Below are positions 38,554-48,701 of a stretch of DNA of 64,000 bases, one piece after another. The stretch is from Enterobacter sp. kpr-6 (GTDB lineage: Bacteria; Pseudomonadota; Gammaproteobacteria; Enterobacterales; Enterobacteriaceae), in contig NZ_FOYH01000003.1 in the NCBI RefSeq assembly GCF_900116015.1, positions 248,001-312,000 on the forward strand, read 5' to 3'. Numbering within the stretch: the first letter of the stretch is position 1; every line of letters begins with the position of its first letter. The position numbers and the translations under genes are program-made. The notes beneath the pieces were generated by a model. It worked only from the letters and a program-made list of their open reading frames with translations. It made no database searches and was not told where the DNA came from.

Positions 38554-38691
38554 ATGACTGGAATTGTCAATAGAATCATAGAACTAGCAGGGTGGATTGT
38601 GCTGGGCGTCAGCGCCATCCTGTTAGGTTTTGCCAGCCACATCGATAACTATCAGCCGCCAGAGCCGGTGACGCTCTCGCAAGCTAAATAA
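38554..38691 (+). CDS. blr: Small membrane protein Blr (beta-lactam resistance)
   Basis: A 45-residue single-pass inner-membrane protein reading from ATG 38554; the core NRIIELAGWIVLGVSAILLG and ASHIDNYQPPE matches E. coli Blr (41 residues). AAGGAG lies nine bases upstream. Blr is a divisome-associated microprotein whose loss raises beta-lactam sensitivity in E. coli. This version has four extra residues before the usual MNR start (MTGIV) and a different C-terminal tail (PVTLSQAK). In K-12 cnu follows; here it does not. Confidence 0.92.
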   Translation: MTGIVNRIIELAGWIVLGVSAILLGFASHIDNYQPPEPVTLSQAK

Positions 38692-38720
38692 GGTTCTGTG
38701 GTCCCTGCGCAGTCCGGGGC

Positions 38721-38733
38721 ATTGTCCAATGAC
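38721..38733. repeat. 13-bp inverted repeat, copy 2
   Basis: ATTGTCCAATGAC, exact reverse complement of 38339-38351, in the blr-ydgK interval where K-12 carries cnu. It extends to a small TTGT...ACAA symmetry. Confidence 0.6.
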
Positions 38734-38842
38734 ACAATCCGATAAATTCTGCGCCCTCCCGCCAGTAGCAATCCCCGCGTAATGCTTTATACTCGTCGCC
38801 CAGCAAAATAAGCATTATCAATATGAAGCGGGGAGAGTATTC

Positions 38843-39283
38843 ATGTCCACAACGTCTGAAGTACGCATTGGAGGCTGGTTACTTGGCCCGCTGGCGTGGC
38901 TGCTGGTGGCGCTGTTAAGTACCACTCTTGCCCTGCTTTTATATACCCAGGCGCTGATGGCCCCGCAGACCTTTGCCACTGTCGCCGCGCTCGGAACACT
39001 GCAAGCGGTGATGTGGTATGCCACCCTCGCCTTTGCGATCGGCATGTGGTACTACACGCTGTGGCTGACCATAGCTTTCTTTAAGCGCCGCCGCAAAGTG
39101 CCTAAGCACTATATTATCTGGCTGCTTATTTCCGTTTTACTGGCGATCAAGGGCTTTGCCTTTTCACCGGTTAACGATGAACTCGCTTTACGTCAGCTAC
39201 TGTTTCCGCTACTTGCCGCGGCGCTGATTGTGCCTTATTTCAAGCGGTCGACACGTGTGAAAAACACGTTCGTTAACCCGTAA
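38843..39283 (+). CDS. ydgK: DUF2569 inner membrane protein YdgK
   Basis: A 146-residue protein with four predicted transmembrane helices and the DUF2569 start IGGWLLGPLAWLLV. It matches E. coli YdgK and sits directly upstream of the rsx operon as in K-12. Function unknown. The ribosome-binding site is GGGGAGAG. Confidence 0.9.
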   Translation: MSTTSEVRIGGWLLGPLAWLLVALLSTTLALLLYTQALMAPQTFATVAALGTLQAVMWYATLAFAIGMWYYTLWLTIAFFKRRRKVPKHYIIWLLISVLLAIKGFAFSPVNDELALRQLLFPLLAAALIVPYFKRSTRVKNTFVNP

Positions 39284-39358
39284 AACCCTGGTGTTTCTCT
39301 GTTGTCGCCTTACCCGGTTTGACCGATAATAGGCGGCATTTTTCTTTCAGGCCGAATA

Positions 39359-39940
39359 ATGACTGATTATCTGCTGCTTTTTGTCGGAACCGTCCTGGTC
39401 AATAACTTTGTCCTGGTGAAGTTCCTGGGACTGTGCCCGTTTATGGGCGTGTCCAAAAAACTGGAATCCGCCATGGGGATGGGTCTGGCGACCACCTTTG
39501 TGATGACGATGGCGTCCGTCTGCGCATGGCTGATAGACAACTGGATACTGATTCCACTGGATCTGATTTACCTGCGCACCCTGGCGTTTATTTTGATCAT
39601 CGCCGTGGTGGTGCAATTTACTGAAATGGTGGTGCGTAAAACCAGCCCGGCGCTTTATCGCCTGCTGGGGATCTTCCTGCCGCTGATCACCACCAACTGC
39701 GCGGTATTAGGCGTTGCGCTGCTGAACATTAACCTGGGGCATAACTTTTTGCAGTCTGCTCTGTACGGTTTTGCGGCAGCGGTCGGCTTTTCGCTGGTGA
39801 TGGTGCTGTTTGCCGCCATCCGTGAGCGTCTGGTAGTGGCGGATGTCCCCGCGCCGTTTCGCGGTAATGCGATTGCGCTGGTCACCGCCGGTTTAATGTC
39901 TCTGGCCTTTATGGGCTTTAGCGGTCTGGTGAAGTTGTAA
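39359..39940 (+). CDS. rsxA: Rsx complex membrane subunit RsxA
   Basis: A 193-residue polytopic inner-membrane protein, the same length as E. coli RsxA, with six helices. It belongs to the RnfA/NqrE family and carries the conserved CPFMG and NCAVLG cysteine segments that bind a shared iron-sulfur centre with the E subunit. It is part of the Rsx (Rnf-type) electron-transport complex that keeps SoxR reduced. First gene of rsxABCDGE-nth; its stop overlaps the rsxB start by one base. Confidence 0.97.
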   Translation: MTDYLLLFVGTVLVNNFVLVKFLGLCPFMGVSKKLESAMGMGLATTFVMTMASVCAWLIDNWILIPLDLIYLRTLAFILIIAVVVQFTEMVVRKTSPALYRLLGIFLPLITTNCAVLGVALLNINLGHNFLQSALYGFAAAVGFSLVMVLFAAIRERLVVADVPAPFRGNAIALVTAGLMSLAFMGFSGLVKL

Positions 39941-40518
39941 TGAATGCTATCTGGATAGCCATTGTGGCCCTGAGCGTTCTCGGGCTTATCTTTGGCGTTA
40001 TTCTCGGTTATGCCTCACGCCGCTTCGCGGTTGAGGACGATCCGGTCGTTGAGCGCATCGACGAACTGTTACCCCAAAGTCAGTGCGGCCAGTGCGGCTA
40101 CCCTGGCTGCCGCCCTTATGCCGAAGCGGTCGGTCTGCAAGGCGAGAACATCAACCGCTGTGCGCCAGGCGGCGAAGCGGTGATGCTGAAAATCGCCACC
40201 CTGCTGAACGTGGACCCGCAACCCATCGACGGCGACGCGACCGAGCTTGAGCCGGTACGCATGCTGGCCATTATTGATGAAGCCAACTGTATCGGCTGCA
40301 CCAAATGTATTCAGGCCTGTCCGGTAGACGCTATTGTCGGCGCAACCCGCGCGATGCATACCGTCATGAGCGATCTGTGCACGGGCTGTAACCTGTGCGT
40401 CGATCCCTGCCCGACGCGCTGCATTGAACTTCGCCCTGTCGCGACCACGACCGACAGCTGGAAATGGGATCTGAACACCATCCCGGTTCGCATTATTCCT
40501 GTAGAGCAACATGCTTAA
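39940..40518 (+). CDS. rsxB: Rsx complex ferredoxin subunit RsxB
   Basis: A 192-residue protein, the same length as in E. coli. It has an N-terminal membrane anchor, then a 4Fe-4S domain [15 protein letters not shown] (about 46-60), then two ferredoxin clusters in [16 protein letters not shown] and [16 protein letters not shown]. It passes electrons within the Rsx complex at the cytoplasmic face. Its last eight bases overlap rsxC. Confidence 0.97.
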   Translation: MNAIWIAIVALSVLGLIFGVILGYASRRFAVEDDPVVERIDELLPQSQCGQCGYPGCRPYAEAVGLQGENINRCAPGGEAVMLKIATLLNVDPQPIDGDATELEPVRMLAIIDEANCIGCTKCIQACPVDAIVGATRAMHTVMSDLCTGCNLCVDPCPTRCIELRPVATTTDSWKWDLNTIPVRIIPVEQHA

Positions 40519-42784
40519 GTTATTTTCTGCTTTCCGCAAAGACAAAATCTGGGATTTCAACGGCGGCATCCATCCGCCGGAGATGAAAACCCAGTCAAAC
40601 GGTACGCCGCTGCGTCAGCTTCCGCTGGCCGGGCGCTTCGTCATTCCTTTAAAACAGCATATTGGTGCTGAGGGCGAGCTGTGCGTCAGCGTGGGTGACC
40701 GCGTGTTGCGCGGCCAGCCGCTGACCCGTGGACGCGGGCGGATGCTGCCGGTTCATGCGCCAACCTCCGGCACGGTAGTGGCGATTGCCCCCCACTCCAC
40801 CGCGCACCCGTCCGCGCTGGCGGAGCTGTCGGTGATCATTGACGCTGACGGCGACGATCGCTGGACTGAGCGCGATGGCTGGAGCGATTTCCGCGCCCGC
40901 AGCCGCGAAGAGCTGATTACCCGCATTCACCAGTTTGGCGTCGCCGGGCTTGGCGGCGCGGGCTTCCCTACCGGAAATAAACTTCTGGGCGGCGGCGATA
41001 AAATCGAGACGCTAATCATTAATGCCGCAGAGTGCGAACCCTATATCACCGCCGACGACCGGCTGATGCAGGATTGCGCGGCGCAGATTGTGGAAGGCAT
41101 TCGCATCCTGGCGCATATCCTCCAGCCGCGTCAGGTGCTGATCGGCATTGAAGACAACAAACCGCAGGCCATTTCGATGCTGCGTGCGGTGCTGGCGGAT
41201 GCCCATGACATTACGCTGCGGGTGATCCCCACCAAATACCCGTCCGGTGGCGCAAAACAGCTTACGCAAATTTTGACCGGTAAACAGGTGCCGCATGGCG
41301 GACGCTCGTCGGATATCGGCGTGCTGATGCAGAACGTCGGCACCGCCTACGCGGTAAAACGCGCTGTCATTGACGGGGAACCGCTGACCGAGCGCGTGGT
41401 GACCGTTACCGGCGAAGCGGTGACACGTCCGGGTAATGTCTGGGCGCGGCTCGGCACACCAGTGCGTCATTTACTCGACGCAGCAGGTTTTTGCCCGTCA
41501 GGTGAACAACTGGTGATTATGGGCGGCCCGCTGATGGGCTTTACCCTGCCGTGGCTGGATGTGCCTGTGGTGAAAATCACCAACTGCCTGCTGGCCCCGT
41601 CTGCCACAGAAATGGGCGATGAGCAGGAAGAAAAAGGCTGTATCCGCTGTAGCGCCTGTGCCGATGCCTGTCCTGCCGATCTGCTGCCGCAACAGCTTTA
41701 CTGGTTCAGTAAAGGCCAGCAGCACGACAAAGCCACCGCGCACAATCTTTCTGACTGCATCGAATGCGGCGCGTGCGCGTGGGTTTGCCCGAGCAACATT
41801 CCGCTGGTGCAGTACTTCCGTCAGGAAAAAGCAGAAATCTACGCCATCGCCCAGGAAGAGAAACGCGCGGCAGAAGCAAAAGAGCGTTTTGAAGCGCGTC
41901 AGGCCCGTCTTGAGCGCGAAAAAGCGGCGCGTATGGCGCGGCATAAACAGTCTGCGGTGCAACCGGCAGCGAAAGATCAGGACGCCATTAACGCGGCCCT
42001 GGCCCGTGTGCGGGAAAAACAGCAGGCCAGTGCTGAGCCGGTAATCATTAAAGCTGGCGCGACCCCGGATAACAGCGAGGTGATTGCCGCCCGCGAAGTG
42101 CGTAAAGCGCAGGCCCGTGCTGCACGGGCAGAAAAAGCGCAAATGGAAACGGCAGAAGTGGTCGATCCGCGTAAAGCGGCCGTTGAAGCGGCGATTGCCC
42201 GCGCCAAAGCGCGTAAAGCGCAGGCTGGTGTCACACCTGAACCGGCTCCGGCAGAAGCGGTCGATCCGCGTAAAGCGGCGGTCGAAGCGGCTATCGCCCG
42301 CGCCAAAGCACGTAAAGCACAGGCGCAGGCTGACGCCGCCCCTGAACCGGCTCCGGCAGAAGCGGTCGATCCACGCAAAGCGGCGGTCGAAGCGGCCATT
42401 GCCCGCGCCAAAGCACGTAAAGCACAAGCGCAGGCTGACGCCGCCCCGGAACCGGCTCCGGCTGAAGCGGTCGATCCACGCAAAGCGGCCGTTGAAGCGG
42501 CTATCGCCCGCGCCAAAGCGCGTAAAGCACAGGCGCAGGCTGACGCCGCCCCTGAACCGGCTCCGGCTGAAGCAGAACCGGCTCCCGCAGAAATCGCTCC
42601 GCGTAAAGCGGCGGTTGAAGCGGCGATTGCCAGGGCGAAAGCACGTAAAGTACAAGCAGCACAAGCACAGCAAGCGGCGCACGCTCCCGCTGCCAATGAT
42701 GATCCCCGCAAAGCTGCCGTCGCTGCGGCGATTGCCAGGGTTCAGGCTAAGAAAGCCGCACAACAGGCTGTTAACGAGGATTAA
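40511..42784 (+). CDS. rsxC: Rsx complex NADH-side subunit RsxC
   Basis: A 757-residue protein (K-12 740). The N-terminal RnfC core has a glycine-rich NADH/FMN region ([13 protein letters not shown]). Two 4Fe-4S motifs follow, [15 protein letters not shown] and [15 protein letters not shown]. From about residue 550 there is a long Ala/Lys/Arg-rich coiled tail made of 33- and 35-residue repeats ([20 protein letters not shown] plus a Pro/Ala spacer). RsxC is the probable NADH-oxidising, membrane-attached subunit. The repeat tail varies in copy number between enterics and is likely a flexible helical arm. Confidence 0.96.
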   Translation: MLKLFSAFRKDKIWDFNGGIHPPEMKTQSNGTPLRQLPLAGRFVIPLKQHIGAEGELCVSVGDRVLRGQPLTRGRGRMLPVHAPTSGTVVAIAPHSTAHPSALAELSVIIDADGDDRWTERDGWSDFRARSREELITRIHQFGVAGLGGAGFPTGNKLLGGGDKIETLIINAAECEPYITADDRLMQDCAAQIVEGIRILAHILQPRQVLIGIEDNKPQAISMLRAVLADAHDITLRVIPTKYPSGGAKQLTQILTGKQVPHGGRSSDIGVLMQNVGTAYAVKRAVIDGEPLTERVVTVTGEAVTRPGNVWARLGTPVRHLLDAAGFCPSGEQLVIMGGPLMGFTLPWLDVPVVKITNCLLAPSATEMGDEQEEKGCIRCSACADACPADLLPQQLYWFSKGQQHDKATAHNLSDCIECGACAWVCPSNIPLVQYFRQEKAEIYAIAQEEKRAAEAKERFEARQARLEREKAARMARHKQSAVQPAAKDQDAINAALARVREKQQASAEPVIIKAGATPDNSEVIAAREVRKAQARAARAEKAQMETAEVVDPRKAAVEAAIARAKARKAQAGVTPEPAPAEAVDPRKAAVEAAIARAKARKAQAQADAAPEPAPAEAVDPRKAAVEAAIARAKARKAQAQADAAPEPAPAEAVDPRKAAVEAAIARAKARKAQAQADAAPEPAPAEAEPAPAEIAPRKAAVEAAIARAKARKVQAAQAQQAAHAPAANDDPRKAAVAAAIARVQAKKAAQQAVNED
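42161..42574 (+). repeat. In-frame tandem repeats in rsxC
   Basis: Four near-identical units start at 42161 (99 bp), 42260, 42365 and 42470 (105 bp each). Degenerate partial units follow to about 42770. All are multiples of three, so copy-number change keeps the frame. Confidence 0.95.
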
Positions 42785-43837
42785 ATGGTTTTTCGAATCG
42801 CAAGCTCTCCTTATACCCATAACCAGCGCCAGACATCGCGCATTATGATGCTGGTGGTGCTGGCCGCTGTGCCGGGTATCGCCGTACAGAGCTGGTTTTT
42901 CGGCTGGGGTACACTGCTGCAAATTTTGCTGGCTATCGTCAGCGCGCTGGCGGCTGAAGCGCTGGTGCTTAAACTGCGTAAGCAAAAGGTCGCGGCGATC
43001 CTCGCGGATAACTCCGCGTTGCTGACCGGCCTGCTGCTCGCCATCAGTATTCCCTCTTTCGCGCCCTGGTGGATGGTGGTACTGGGTACGGTGTTTGCGG
43101 TGATTATCGCTAAACAGCTTTACGGTGGCCTCGGGCATAACCCGTTTAACCCGGCAATGATTGGCTATGTGGTGCTGCTGATCTCCTTCCCGGTACAGAT
43201 GACCAGCTGGCTGCCGCCGCATGACATCGCCGCCACGGTTCCTGGCTTTATGGATGCCGTCCAGGTGATTTTCAGCGGGCATACGGTGAACGGTGAAGAT
43301 ATGACCGCGCTGCGGCTGGGCGTTGACGGTATCAGCCAGGCCACGCCGCTGGATACCTTTAAAACGTCGCTGCACGCCGGGCATAACGTCGATGAGATCC
43401 TCACCTACCCGATTTTCTGCGGCATGCTGGCGGGTGCGGGCTGGCAGTGGGTGAACATCGCTTATCTGGCAGGCGGGCTGTTCCTGCTATGGAAGAAAGC
43501 TATCCGCTGGCATATTCCGCTGAGCTTTATTGTCACCCTGGCGGTCTGCTCCACGATTGGCTGGCTGGCATCGCCAGAGTCGCTCGCCTCACCACAACTG
43601 CATTTGCTCTCAGGCGCAACCATGCTGGGCGCGTTCTTTATTCTGACCGACCCGGTGACCGCCTCGACGACTAACAAAGGCCGTCTGATTTTTGGCGCAC
43701 TCGCCGGGTTGCTGGTGTGGCTGATCCGCAGTTTTGGCGGTTACCCGGACGGCGTGGCTTTTGCGGTCCTGCTGGCGAATATCACCGTGCCGTTAATTGA
43801 TTACTACACGCGCCCGCGCGTTTACGGTCACCGCTAA
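42785..43837 (+). CDS. rsxD: Rsx complex membrane subunit RsxD
   Basis: A 350-residue inner-membrane protein (E. coli 352) of the RnfD/NqrB family, with about nine helices. The covalent-FMN site is the Thr in [12 protein letters not shown]. It starts directly after the rsxC stop. It takes part in ion- or proton-coupled electron transfer within the complex. Confidence 0.96.
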   Translation: MVFRIASSPYTHNQRQTSRIMMLVVLAAVPGIAVQSWFFGWGTLLQILLAIVSALAAEALVLKLRKQKVAAILADNSALLTGLLLAISIPSFAPWWMVVLGTVFAVIIAKQLYGGLGHNPFNPAMIGYVVLLISFPVQMTSWLPPHDIAATVPGFMDAVQVIFSGHTVNGEDMTALRLGVDGISQATPLDTFKTSLHAGHNVDEILTYPIFCGMLAGAGWQWVNIAYLAGGLFLLWKKAIRWHIPLSFIVTLAVCSTIGWLASPESLASPQLHLLSGATMLGAFFILTDPVTASTTNKGRLIFGALAGLLVWLIRSFGGYPDGVAFAVLLANITVPLIDYYTRPRVYGHR

Positions 43838-43846
43838 GGACGCACC

Positions 43847-44467
43847 ATGATAAAAACGATGCAAAAACACGGTGTGACGCTGGCCATTTTCGCCGCCTGC
43901 TGTACGGGGCTGACCGCTGCGGTAAATCAGCTCACGAAATCGACCATCGATGGTCAGGCGGCCCTGCAACAAAAGACACTCTTTGACCAGGTGGTTCCGC
44001 CCTCTCTTTACGATAATGATCTGAACGAGAGCTGTTACGTGGTCAATGAGCCTGCGCTCGGTAAAGGCCCGCACCGCGTCTATATTGCGCGGAAAGCCGA
44101 TAAACCGGTTGCCGCCGTTATCGAAACTACCGCGCCCGATGGCTACTCCGGCGCGATCCAGTTGCTGGTGGGCGCGGATTTCAACGGCACCGTCACCGGC
44201 ACGCGCGTCACTGAACATCACGAAACGCCAGGTCTTGGCGATAAAATCGAACTGCGGATCTCTGACTGGATCCTGGCGTTTAGCGGTAAATCCATCACCG
44301 ATGCGTCTGATGCCCACTGGGCAGTGAAGAAAGACGGCGGCGATTTTGATCAGTTCACCGGCGCGACCATTACGCCGCGCGCGGTGGTGAATGCGGTGAA
44401 ACGTGCCGGGCTGTATGCCCCGTCGCTGCCTGCGCAGCTTTCCCATTTGCCGACCTGTGGAGAATAA
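43847..44467 (+). CDS. rsxG: Rsx complex flavoprotein subunit RsxG
   Basis: A 206-residue protein, the same length as E. coli RsxG. It has an N-terminal membrane anchor and a periplasmic FMN-binding domain with the flavinylation motif TGAT ([13 protein letters not shown], Thr near residue 175). The second FMN-domain motif [11 protein letters not shown] is also present. AAGGAC precedes the start. Ends two bases before rsxE. Confidence 0.96.
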   Translation: MIKTMQKHGVTLAIFAACCTGLTAAVNQLTKSTIDGQAALQQKTLFDQVVPPSLYDNDLNESCYVVNEPALGKGPHRVYIARKADKPVAAVIETTAPDGYSGAIQLLVGADFNGTVTGTRVTEHHETPGLGDKIELRISDWILAFSGKSITDASDAHWAVKKDGGDFDQFTGATITPRAVVNAVKRAGLYAPSLPAQLSHLPTCGE

Positions 44468-44469
44468 CT

Positions 44470-45168
44470 ATGAGTGAAGTCAAAGACGTTATTGTTCAGG
44501 GATTGTGGAAGAATAACTCCGCGCTGGTTCAGTTGCTGGGAATGTGTCCGCTGCTGGCGGTGACTTCTACCGCGACCAACGCGCTGGGTCTCGGGCTGGC
44601 TACCACGCTGGTCCTGACGCTTACCAACCTCTCCATTTCTCTGCTGCGTCGCTGGACGCCTGCGGAGATCCGTATTCCCATCTATGTGATGATCATCGCC
44701 TCGGTGGTGAGCGTGGTGCAGATGCTGATCAACGCCTACGCATTCGGGCTGTATCAGTCGCTGGGTATTTTTATTCCGCTGATCGTGACGAACTGCATCG
44801 TGGTCGGTCGTGCCGAGGCGTTTGCCGCTAAAAAAGGCCCGGCGCTGTCGGCGCTGGACGGCTTTGCCATCGGTATGGGCGCGACAGGCGCGATGTTTGT
44901 CCTCGGTTCAATGCGTGAAATCTTGGGTAACGGCACGCTGTTTGATGGGGCTGACGGACTGCTGGGCGGCTGGGCCAAAGCGCTGCGTATTGAAGTCTTC
45001 CATACCGACTCCCCGTTCCTGCTGGCCATGCTGCCGCCCGGCGCGTTTATCGGCCTCGGCATGATGCTGGCGATTAAATATCTGATTGATGAACGCAGTA
45101 AAAAACGCCGCGCTGCCGCTATCGCTGCTGACGAAACGGTACCGCAGGCGACGCCAGGGAAAGCGTAA
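44470..45168 (+). CDS. rsxE: Rsx complex membrane subunit RsxE
   Basis: A 232-residue polytopic membrane protein (E. coli 231), homologous in fold to RsxA (RnfE/NqrD family), with the Cys segments GMCPLLAV and [12 protein letters not shown]. Its TAA overlaps the nth start (TAATG), implying translational coupling. Confidence 0.96.
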   Translation: MSEVKDVIVQGLWKNNSALVQLLGMCPLLAVTSTATNALGLGLATTLVLTLTNLSISLLRRWTPAEIRIPIYVMIIASVVSVVQMLINAYAFGLYQSLGIFIPLIVTNCIVVGRAEAFAAKKGPALSALDGFAIGMGATGAMFVLGSMREILGNGTLFDGADGLLGGWAKALRIEVFHTDSPFLLAMLPPGAFIGLGMMLAIKYLIDERSKKRRAAAIAADETVPQATPGKA

Positions 45169-45803
45169 TGAACAAACTCAAACGACTGGAAATTCTGACC
45201 CGGCTGCGGGAAAACGATCCGCACCCGACGACGGAGTTAAATTTTAACTCGCCATTTGAGCTGCTGATTGCGGTCCTGCTTTCCGCGCAGGCCACCGACG
45301 TCAGCGTCAATAAAGCGACCGCAAAGCTCTACCCGGTCGCTAATACTCCGCAGGCGATGCTGGAGCTGGGTGTCGACGGCGTAAAGTCGTACATCAAAAC
45401 CATCGGCCTGTTTAACAGCAAAGCGGAAAATGTCATCAAAACCTGCCGGATGCTGATTGAACTGCATGGCGGCGAGGTGCCGGAAGATCGCGCAGCGCTG
45501 GAAGCCCTGCCCGGCGTCGGCCGTAAAACGGCAAATGTGGTGCTGAATACGGCGTTTGGCTGGCCGACCATTGCGGTTGATACGCATATTTTTCGCGTCT
45601 GCAATCGCACCCAGTTTGCGCCGGGGAAAAACGTGGAGCAGGTGGAGGAAAAACTGCTGAGCGTGGTGCCTGCCGAATTTAAAGTGGATTGCCACCACTG
45701 GTTTATTCTGCATGGCCGTTACACCTGTATCGCCCGAAAGCCGCGCTGCGGCTCGTGTCTGATCGAAGATCTCTGCGAATTCAAAGAAAAAGTCTACGCC
45801 TGA
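45168..45803 (+). CDS. nth: Endonuclease III Nth
   Basis: A 211-residue DNA glycosylase/AP lyase, the same length as in E. coli. It has the helix-hairpin-helix LPGVGRKTANVVL with catalytic Lys120, catalytic Asp138 in IAVDTHIF, and C-terminal [4Fe-4S] ligands in CIARKPRCGSCLIEDLC. It removes oxidised pyrimidines in base-excision repair. Last gene of the rsx operon; a terminator follows. Confidence 0.98.
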   Translation: MNKLKRLEILTRLRENDPHPTTELNFNSPFELLIAVLLSAQATDVSVNKATAKLYPVANTPQAMLELGVDGVKSYIKTIGLFNSKAENVIKTCRMLIELHGGEVPEDRAALEALPGVGRKTANVVLNTAFGWPTIAVDTHIFRVCNRTQFAPGKNVEQVEEKLLSVVPAEFKVDCHHWFILHGRYTCIARKPRCGSCLIEDLCEFKEKVYA

Positions 45804-45811
45804 TCCTGAAC

Positions 45812-45842
45812 AGGGTGAGTATGCTCACCCTCGTTTTCTTTC
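45812..45842 (+). terminator. Terminator of rsx-nth operon
   Basis: AGGGTGAG, TATG loop, CTCACCCT (45812-45831), then a T-rich tail TTTTCTTT. Confidence 0.9.
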
Positions 45843-46389
45843 CCCTTTGCATAACATCCCGCTTTGCTGACCGACTTTGATCGCGATAATCGTTCGCTTA
45901 TTCCAACTCAAACAGATAAATCGTTTTTTTATTAGAAAAAATTTCTATACGTTTTGCTGACAATCGATTTGATAAGCCATTGTTAAATTTTCGTGCTGAA
46001 ATTAGCGCTAAGTGATTGCACAGACAACGGGGACATTTCAATGAGCAAAAGATTAAACCAGTAATGTTTAAGATACTGGCTAATCGAACTGCTTTTTCCG
46101 GCAAATAGCAGAACATCTGGCCTTATACCCATTTTAGCGGCCCAGATGTAGTGAAATAAACCACTATAAAGCAAACGGTAAAATTTAACGCTGAATAACA
46201 ATTCGTTGTCACGTGTATTATGTTGTCAAAGTTATATGTAACAGACTATTACAAAAGCCTTGCCTCAGGCCTCAGGATAAGCAACATTACCCGCCGTTTC
46301 CCCTCCCACTATAACTATAAGCTTGATGATCTCTGGACATCGGGCACTGAACACCCCCGTTAGTATGGGATGAAAAATAAGAGGTATAT
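45843..46389. other. Long AT-rich region upstream of dtpA
   Basis: About 550 bases, AT-rich, with overlapping short minus-strand ORFs (45898-46201) that lack ribosome-binding sites and family resemblance. It presumably holds the dtpA promoter region, which in E. coli responds to OmpR. No specific operator could be read. Confidence 0.55.
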
Positions 46390-47895
46390 GTGTCGACTGC
46401 AAACAAGAAACCAGCAGAAAGCGTTAGTCTTAACGCTTTTAAACAACCGAAAGCGTTCTATCTGATCTTCTCCATCGAATTATGGGAACGTTTCGGCTTC
46501 TACGGCCTGCAAGGCATTATGGCCGTTTACCTGGTGAAACAACTGGGTATGTCCGAATCGGACTCTATTACACTGTTCTCCTCATTCAGCGCCCTCGTTT
46601 ACGGGCTGGTGGCCATCGGCGGCTGGCTCGGCGATAAAGTGCTCGGCACCAAACGCGTCATTATGCTCGGTGCCATCGTGCTGGCTATCGGCTATGCCTT
46701 AGTGGCCTGGTCAGGCCATGATGCGGCGGTCGTGTATATGGGTATGGCGACCATTGCCGTGGGTAACGGCTTGTTTAAAGCCAACCCGTCTTCACTGCTC
46801 TCTACCTGCTATGCCAAAAACGATCCGCGTCTGGACGGTGCATTCACCATGTACTACATGGCCGTAAACATCGGTTCGTTCTTCTCTATGCTGGCGACTC
46901 CGTGGCTGGCTGCGAAGTACGGCTGGAGCGTGGCGTTTGCGCTGAGCGTTGTGGGTATGCTGATCACCGTGGTGAACTTCGCATTCTGCCAGCGCTGGGT
47001 GAAACAATACGGTTCGAAACCTGACTTCGAACCTGTGCGCATCGGCAGCTTGCTGCTTACCATCGTTGGTGTTGTGGTACTGGTGACCATCGCCACCTGG
47101 CTGCTGCACAACCAGGGCGTTGCCCGTATGGTTCTGGGCGTGGTCGCTCTGGGTATCGTCTGCATCTTTGCCAAAGAGACCTTCGCGATGCAGGGCGCAG
47201 CACGTCGTAAGATGATCGTGGCGTTCATCCTGATGCTGCAGGCTATCGTGTTCTTTGTACTCTACAGCCAGATGCCGACCTCACTGAACTTCTTCGCTAT
47301 TCGTAACGTTGAGCACAGCATTCTGGGCATCGCGTTCGAGCCGGAGCAGTTCCAGGCGCTGAACCCGTTCTGGATCATTATCGGTAGCCCGATTCTTGCA
47401 GCCATCTACAACAAGATGGGTGACAACCTGCCGATGCCGCATAAATTTGCGATTGGTATGGTCCTCTGCTCCGCTGCGTTCCTGATCCTGCCGCTGGGTG
47501 CGAAATTCGCCAGCGACGCCGGTATCGTCTCCGTAAACTGGCTGATCATGAGCTACGCGTTCCAGAGTATCGGTGAACTGATGATCTCCGGTCTGGGTCT
47601 GGCAATGGTTGCGCAGCTTGTTCCGCAGCGTCTGATGGGCTTCATCATGGGTAGCTGGTTCCTGACCACTGCCGGTGCCAACCTGATCGCCGGTTATGTG
47701 GCAAACCAGATGGCTATCCCGGAAGGCGTCTCCGATCCGCTGATGTCCCTGAACGTTTATGGCAGCGTATTCCTGAAAATCGGTATTGCGACGGCGGTGA
47801 TTGCTGCCATCATGATCCTGATGGCTCCTAAGCTGAATCGTATGGCTCAAAACGACAGCAAAGAAGATAACGCCCAGGAAACGGCAACAGCCTGA
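46390..47895 (+). CDS. dtpA: Dipeptide/tripeptide:proton symporter DtpA (TppB)
   Basis: A 501-residue POT/PTR-family transporter (E. coli 500) with fourteen predicted helices. The proton-coupling motif [10 protein letters not shown] (ExxERFxYY type) lies in helix 1. It imports di- and tripeptides with protons across the inner membrane. The start is GTG at 46390 with AGAGG upstream; the ATG at 46388 is in another frame. A terminator follows at 47921. Confidence 0.96.
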   Translation: MSTANKKPAESVSLNAFKQPKAFYLIFSIELWERFGFYGLQGIMAVYLVKQLGMSESDSITLFSSFSALVYGLVAIGGWLGDKVLGTKRVIMLGAIVLAIGYALVAWSGHDAAVVYMGMATIAVGNGLFKANPSSLLSTCYAKNDPRLDGAFTMYYMAVNIGSFFSMLATPWLAAKYGWSVAFALSVVGMLITVVNFAFCQRWVKQYGSKPDFEPVRIGSLLLTIVGVVVLVTIATWLLHNQGVARMVLGVVALGIVCIFAKETFAMQGAARRKMIVAFILMLQAIVFFVLYSQMPTSLNFFAIRNVEHSILGIAFEPEQFQALNPFWIIIGSPILAAIYNKMGDNLPMPHKFAIGMVLCSAAFLILPLGAKFASDAGIVSVNWLIMSYAFQSIGELMISGLGLAMVAQLVPQRLMGFIMGSWFLTTAGANLIAGYVANQMAIPEGVSDPLMSLNVYGSVFLKIGIATAVIAAIMILMAPKLNRMAQNDSKEDNAQETATA

Positions 47896-47920
47896 TTGCT
47901 ACGGGAAACGCAATTTAAGA

Positions 47921-47953
47921 AAGCCGCTGGTTAATGCCAGCGGCTTTTTTTTA
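47921..47953 (+). terminator. Terminator after dtpA
   Basis: AAGCCGCTGG (47921-47930) pairs with CCAGCGGCTT (47937-47946), followed by a long T-run. Confidence 0.92.
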
Positions 47954-48012
47954 TGCCTTCGCGTACAATCCTTTCCGCACAATGTTGATTCTTAAGCAAC
48001 CAGGAGTGACTC

Positions 48013-48615
48013 ATGAAATTGTTTTATAAGCAGGGAGCCTGTTCCCTCGCCCCGCACATCATTCTGCGTGAAACCGGGAAAGACTTTACGCTGGAAAGCG
48101 TGGATTTAATAAAAAAACGCCTGGCTGATGACAGCGATTATTTTGCGATTAACCCGAAAGGCCAGATCCCGGCGCTGCTGCTGGACGAAGGAACTCTGGT
48201 TACCGAAGCCGTCGTCATCATGCAATATCTGGCCGACAGTGCCCCTGAAAGCCAGTTGCTGGCACCGACCGGCGATCTGGCGCGTTACAAGACCCTGGAG
48301 TGGCTGAACTTTATCGCCACTGAACTGCACAAAGGCTTTACCCCGCTGTTCCGCCCGGATACGCCGGAAGAGTACAAGCCGGTTGTACGCGCAACGCTTG
48401 AGAAGAAACTGCACTTCGTGAACGACGCGCTGAACGGTAAAAGCTGGATTGCGGGCGAGCACTTCACCATCGCCGATGCCTATCTCTATAACGTGCTGCG
48501 CTGGGCGCGGGCGGTGAAACTGGAGATGAGTGAACTGGCGAACATCGAGCCGTACATGGCACGCGTGAGCGCACGTCCGGCAGTAGCGGCGGCGCTGGCC
48601 GCAGAAGGGCTGTAA
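48013..48615 (+). CDS. gstA: Glutathione S-transferase GstA
   Basis: A 200-residue beta-class GST (E. coli 201). Cys10 in [10 protein letters not shown] is the catalytic/mixed-disulfide cysteine, and the thioredoxin-like domain has [12 protein letters not shown]. The C-terminal helical domain has [18 protein letters not shown]. It conjugates glutathione to electrophiles and has peroxidase activity. The start has CAGGAGT upstream. In K-12 pdxY follows; here tyrS does. Confidence 0.95.
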   Translation: MKLFYKQGACSLAPHIILRETGKDFTLESVDLIKKRLADDSDYFAINPKGQIPALLLDEGTLVTEAVVIMQYLADSAPESQLLAPTGDLARYKTLEWLNFIATELHKGFTPLFRPDTPEEYKPVVRATLEKKLHFVNDALNGKSWIAGEHFTIADAYLYNVLRWARAVKLEMSELANIEPYMARVSARPAVAAALAAEGL

Positions 48616-48650
48616 TAAAAAAGGGAGTGATTTCTCACTCCCTTTGACGT
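48616..48650. terminator. Bidirectional terminator gstA / tyrS
   Basis: AAAGGGAGTGA (48620-48630) pairs with TCACTCCCTTT (48635-48645). The A-run on the left gives a T-run for leftward transcripts from tyrS. Confidence 0.88.
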
Positions 48651-48658
48651 TGGCTTAC

Positions 48659-48690
48659 CTTGCCCGGCGAAACCGCGTTTGCCGGGCAAG
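48659..48690. repeat. REP-like palindrome
   Basis: CTTGCCCGGC (48659-48668) pairs with GCCGGGCAAG (48681-48690), with an inner AAAC/GTTT pairing. Same style as the REP at 23272, lying between gstA and tyrS where pdxY would be expected. Confidence 0.75.
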
Positions 48691-48701
48691 CAAGAACCTG
48701 A

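Noticed and set aside
41498-43384. 628-codon minus-strand frame opposite rsxC/rsxD
   Set aside because: Shadow of the GC-rich, repetitive rsxC frame; composition (Arg/His/Phe-rich repeats) and lack of ribosome-binding site do not suit a real gene.
45898-46201. Two overlapping minus-strand ORFs upstream of dtpA
   Set aside because: AT-rich, overlapping frames without Shine-Dalgarno or family resemblance; treated as intergenic.
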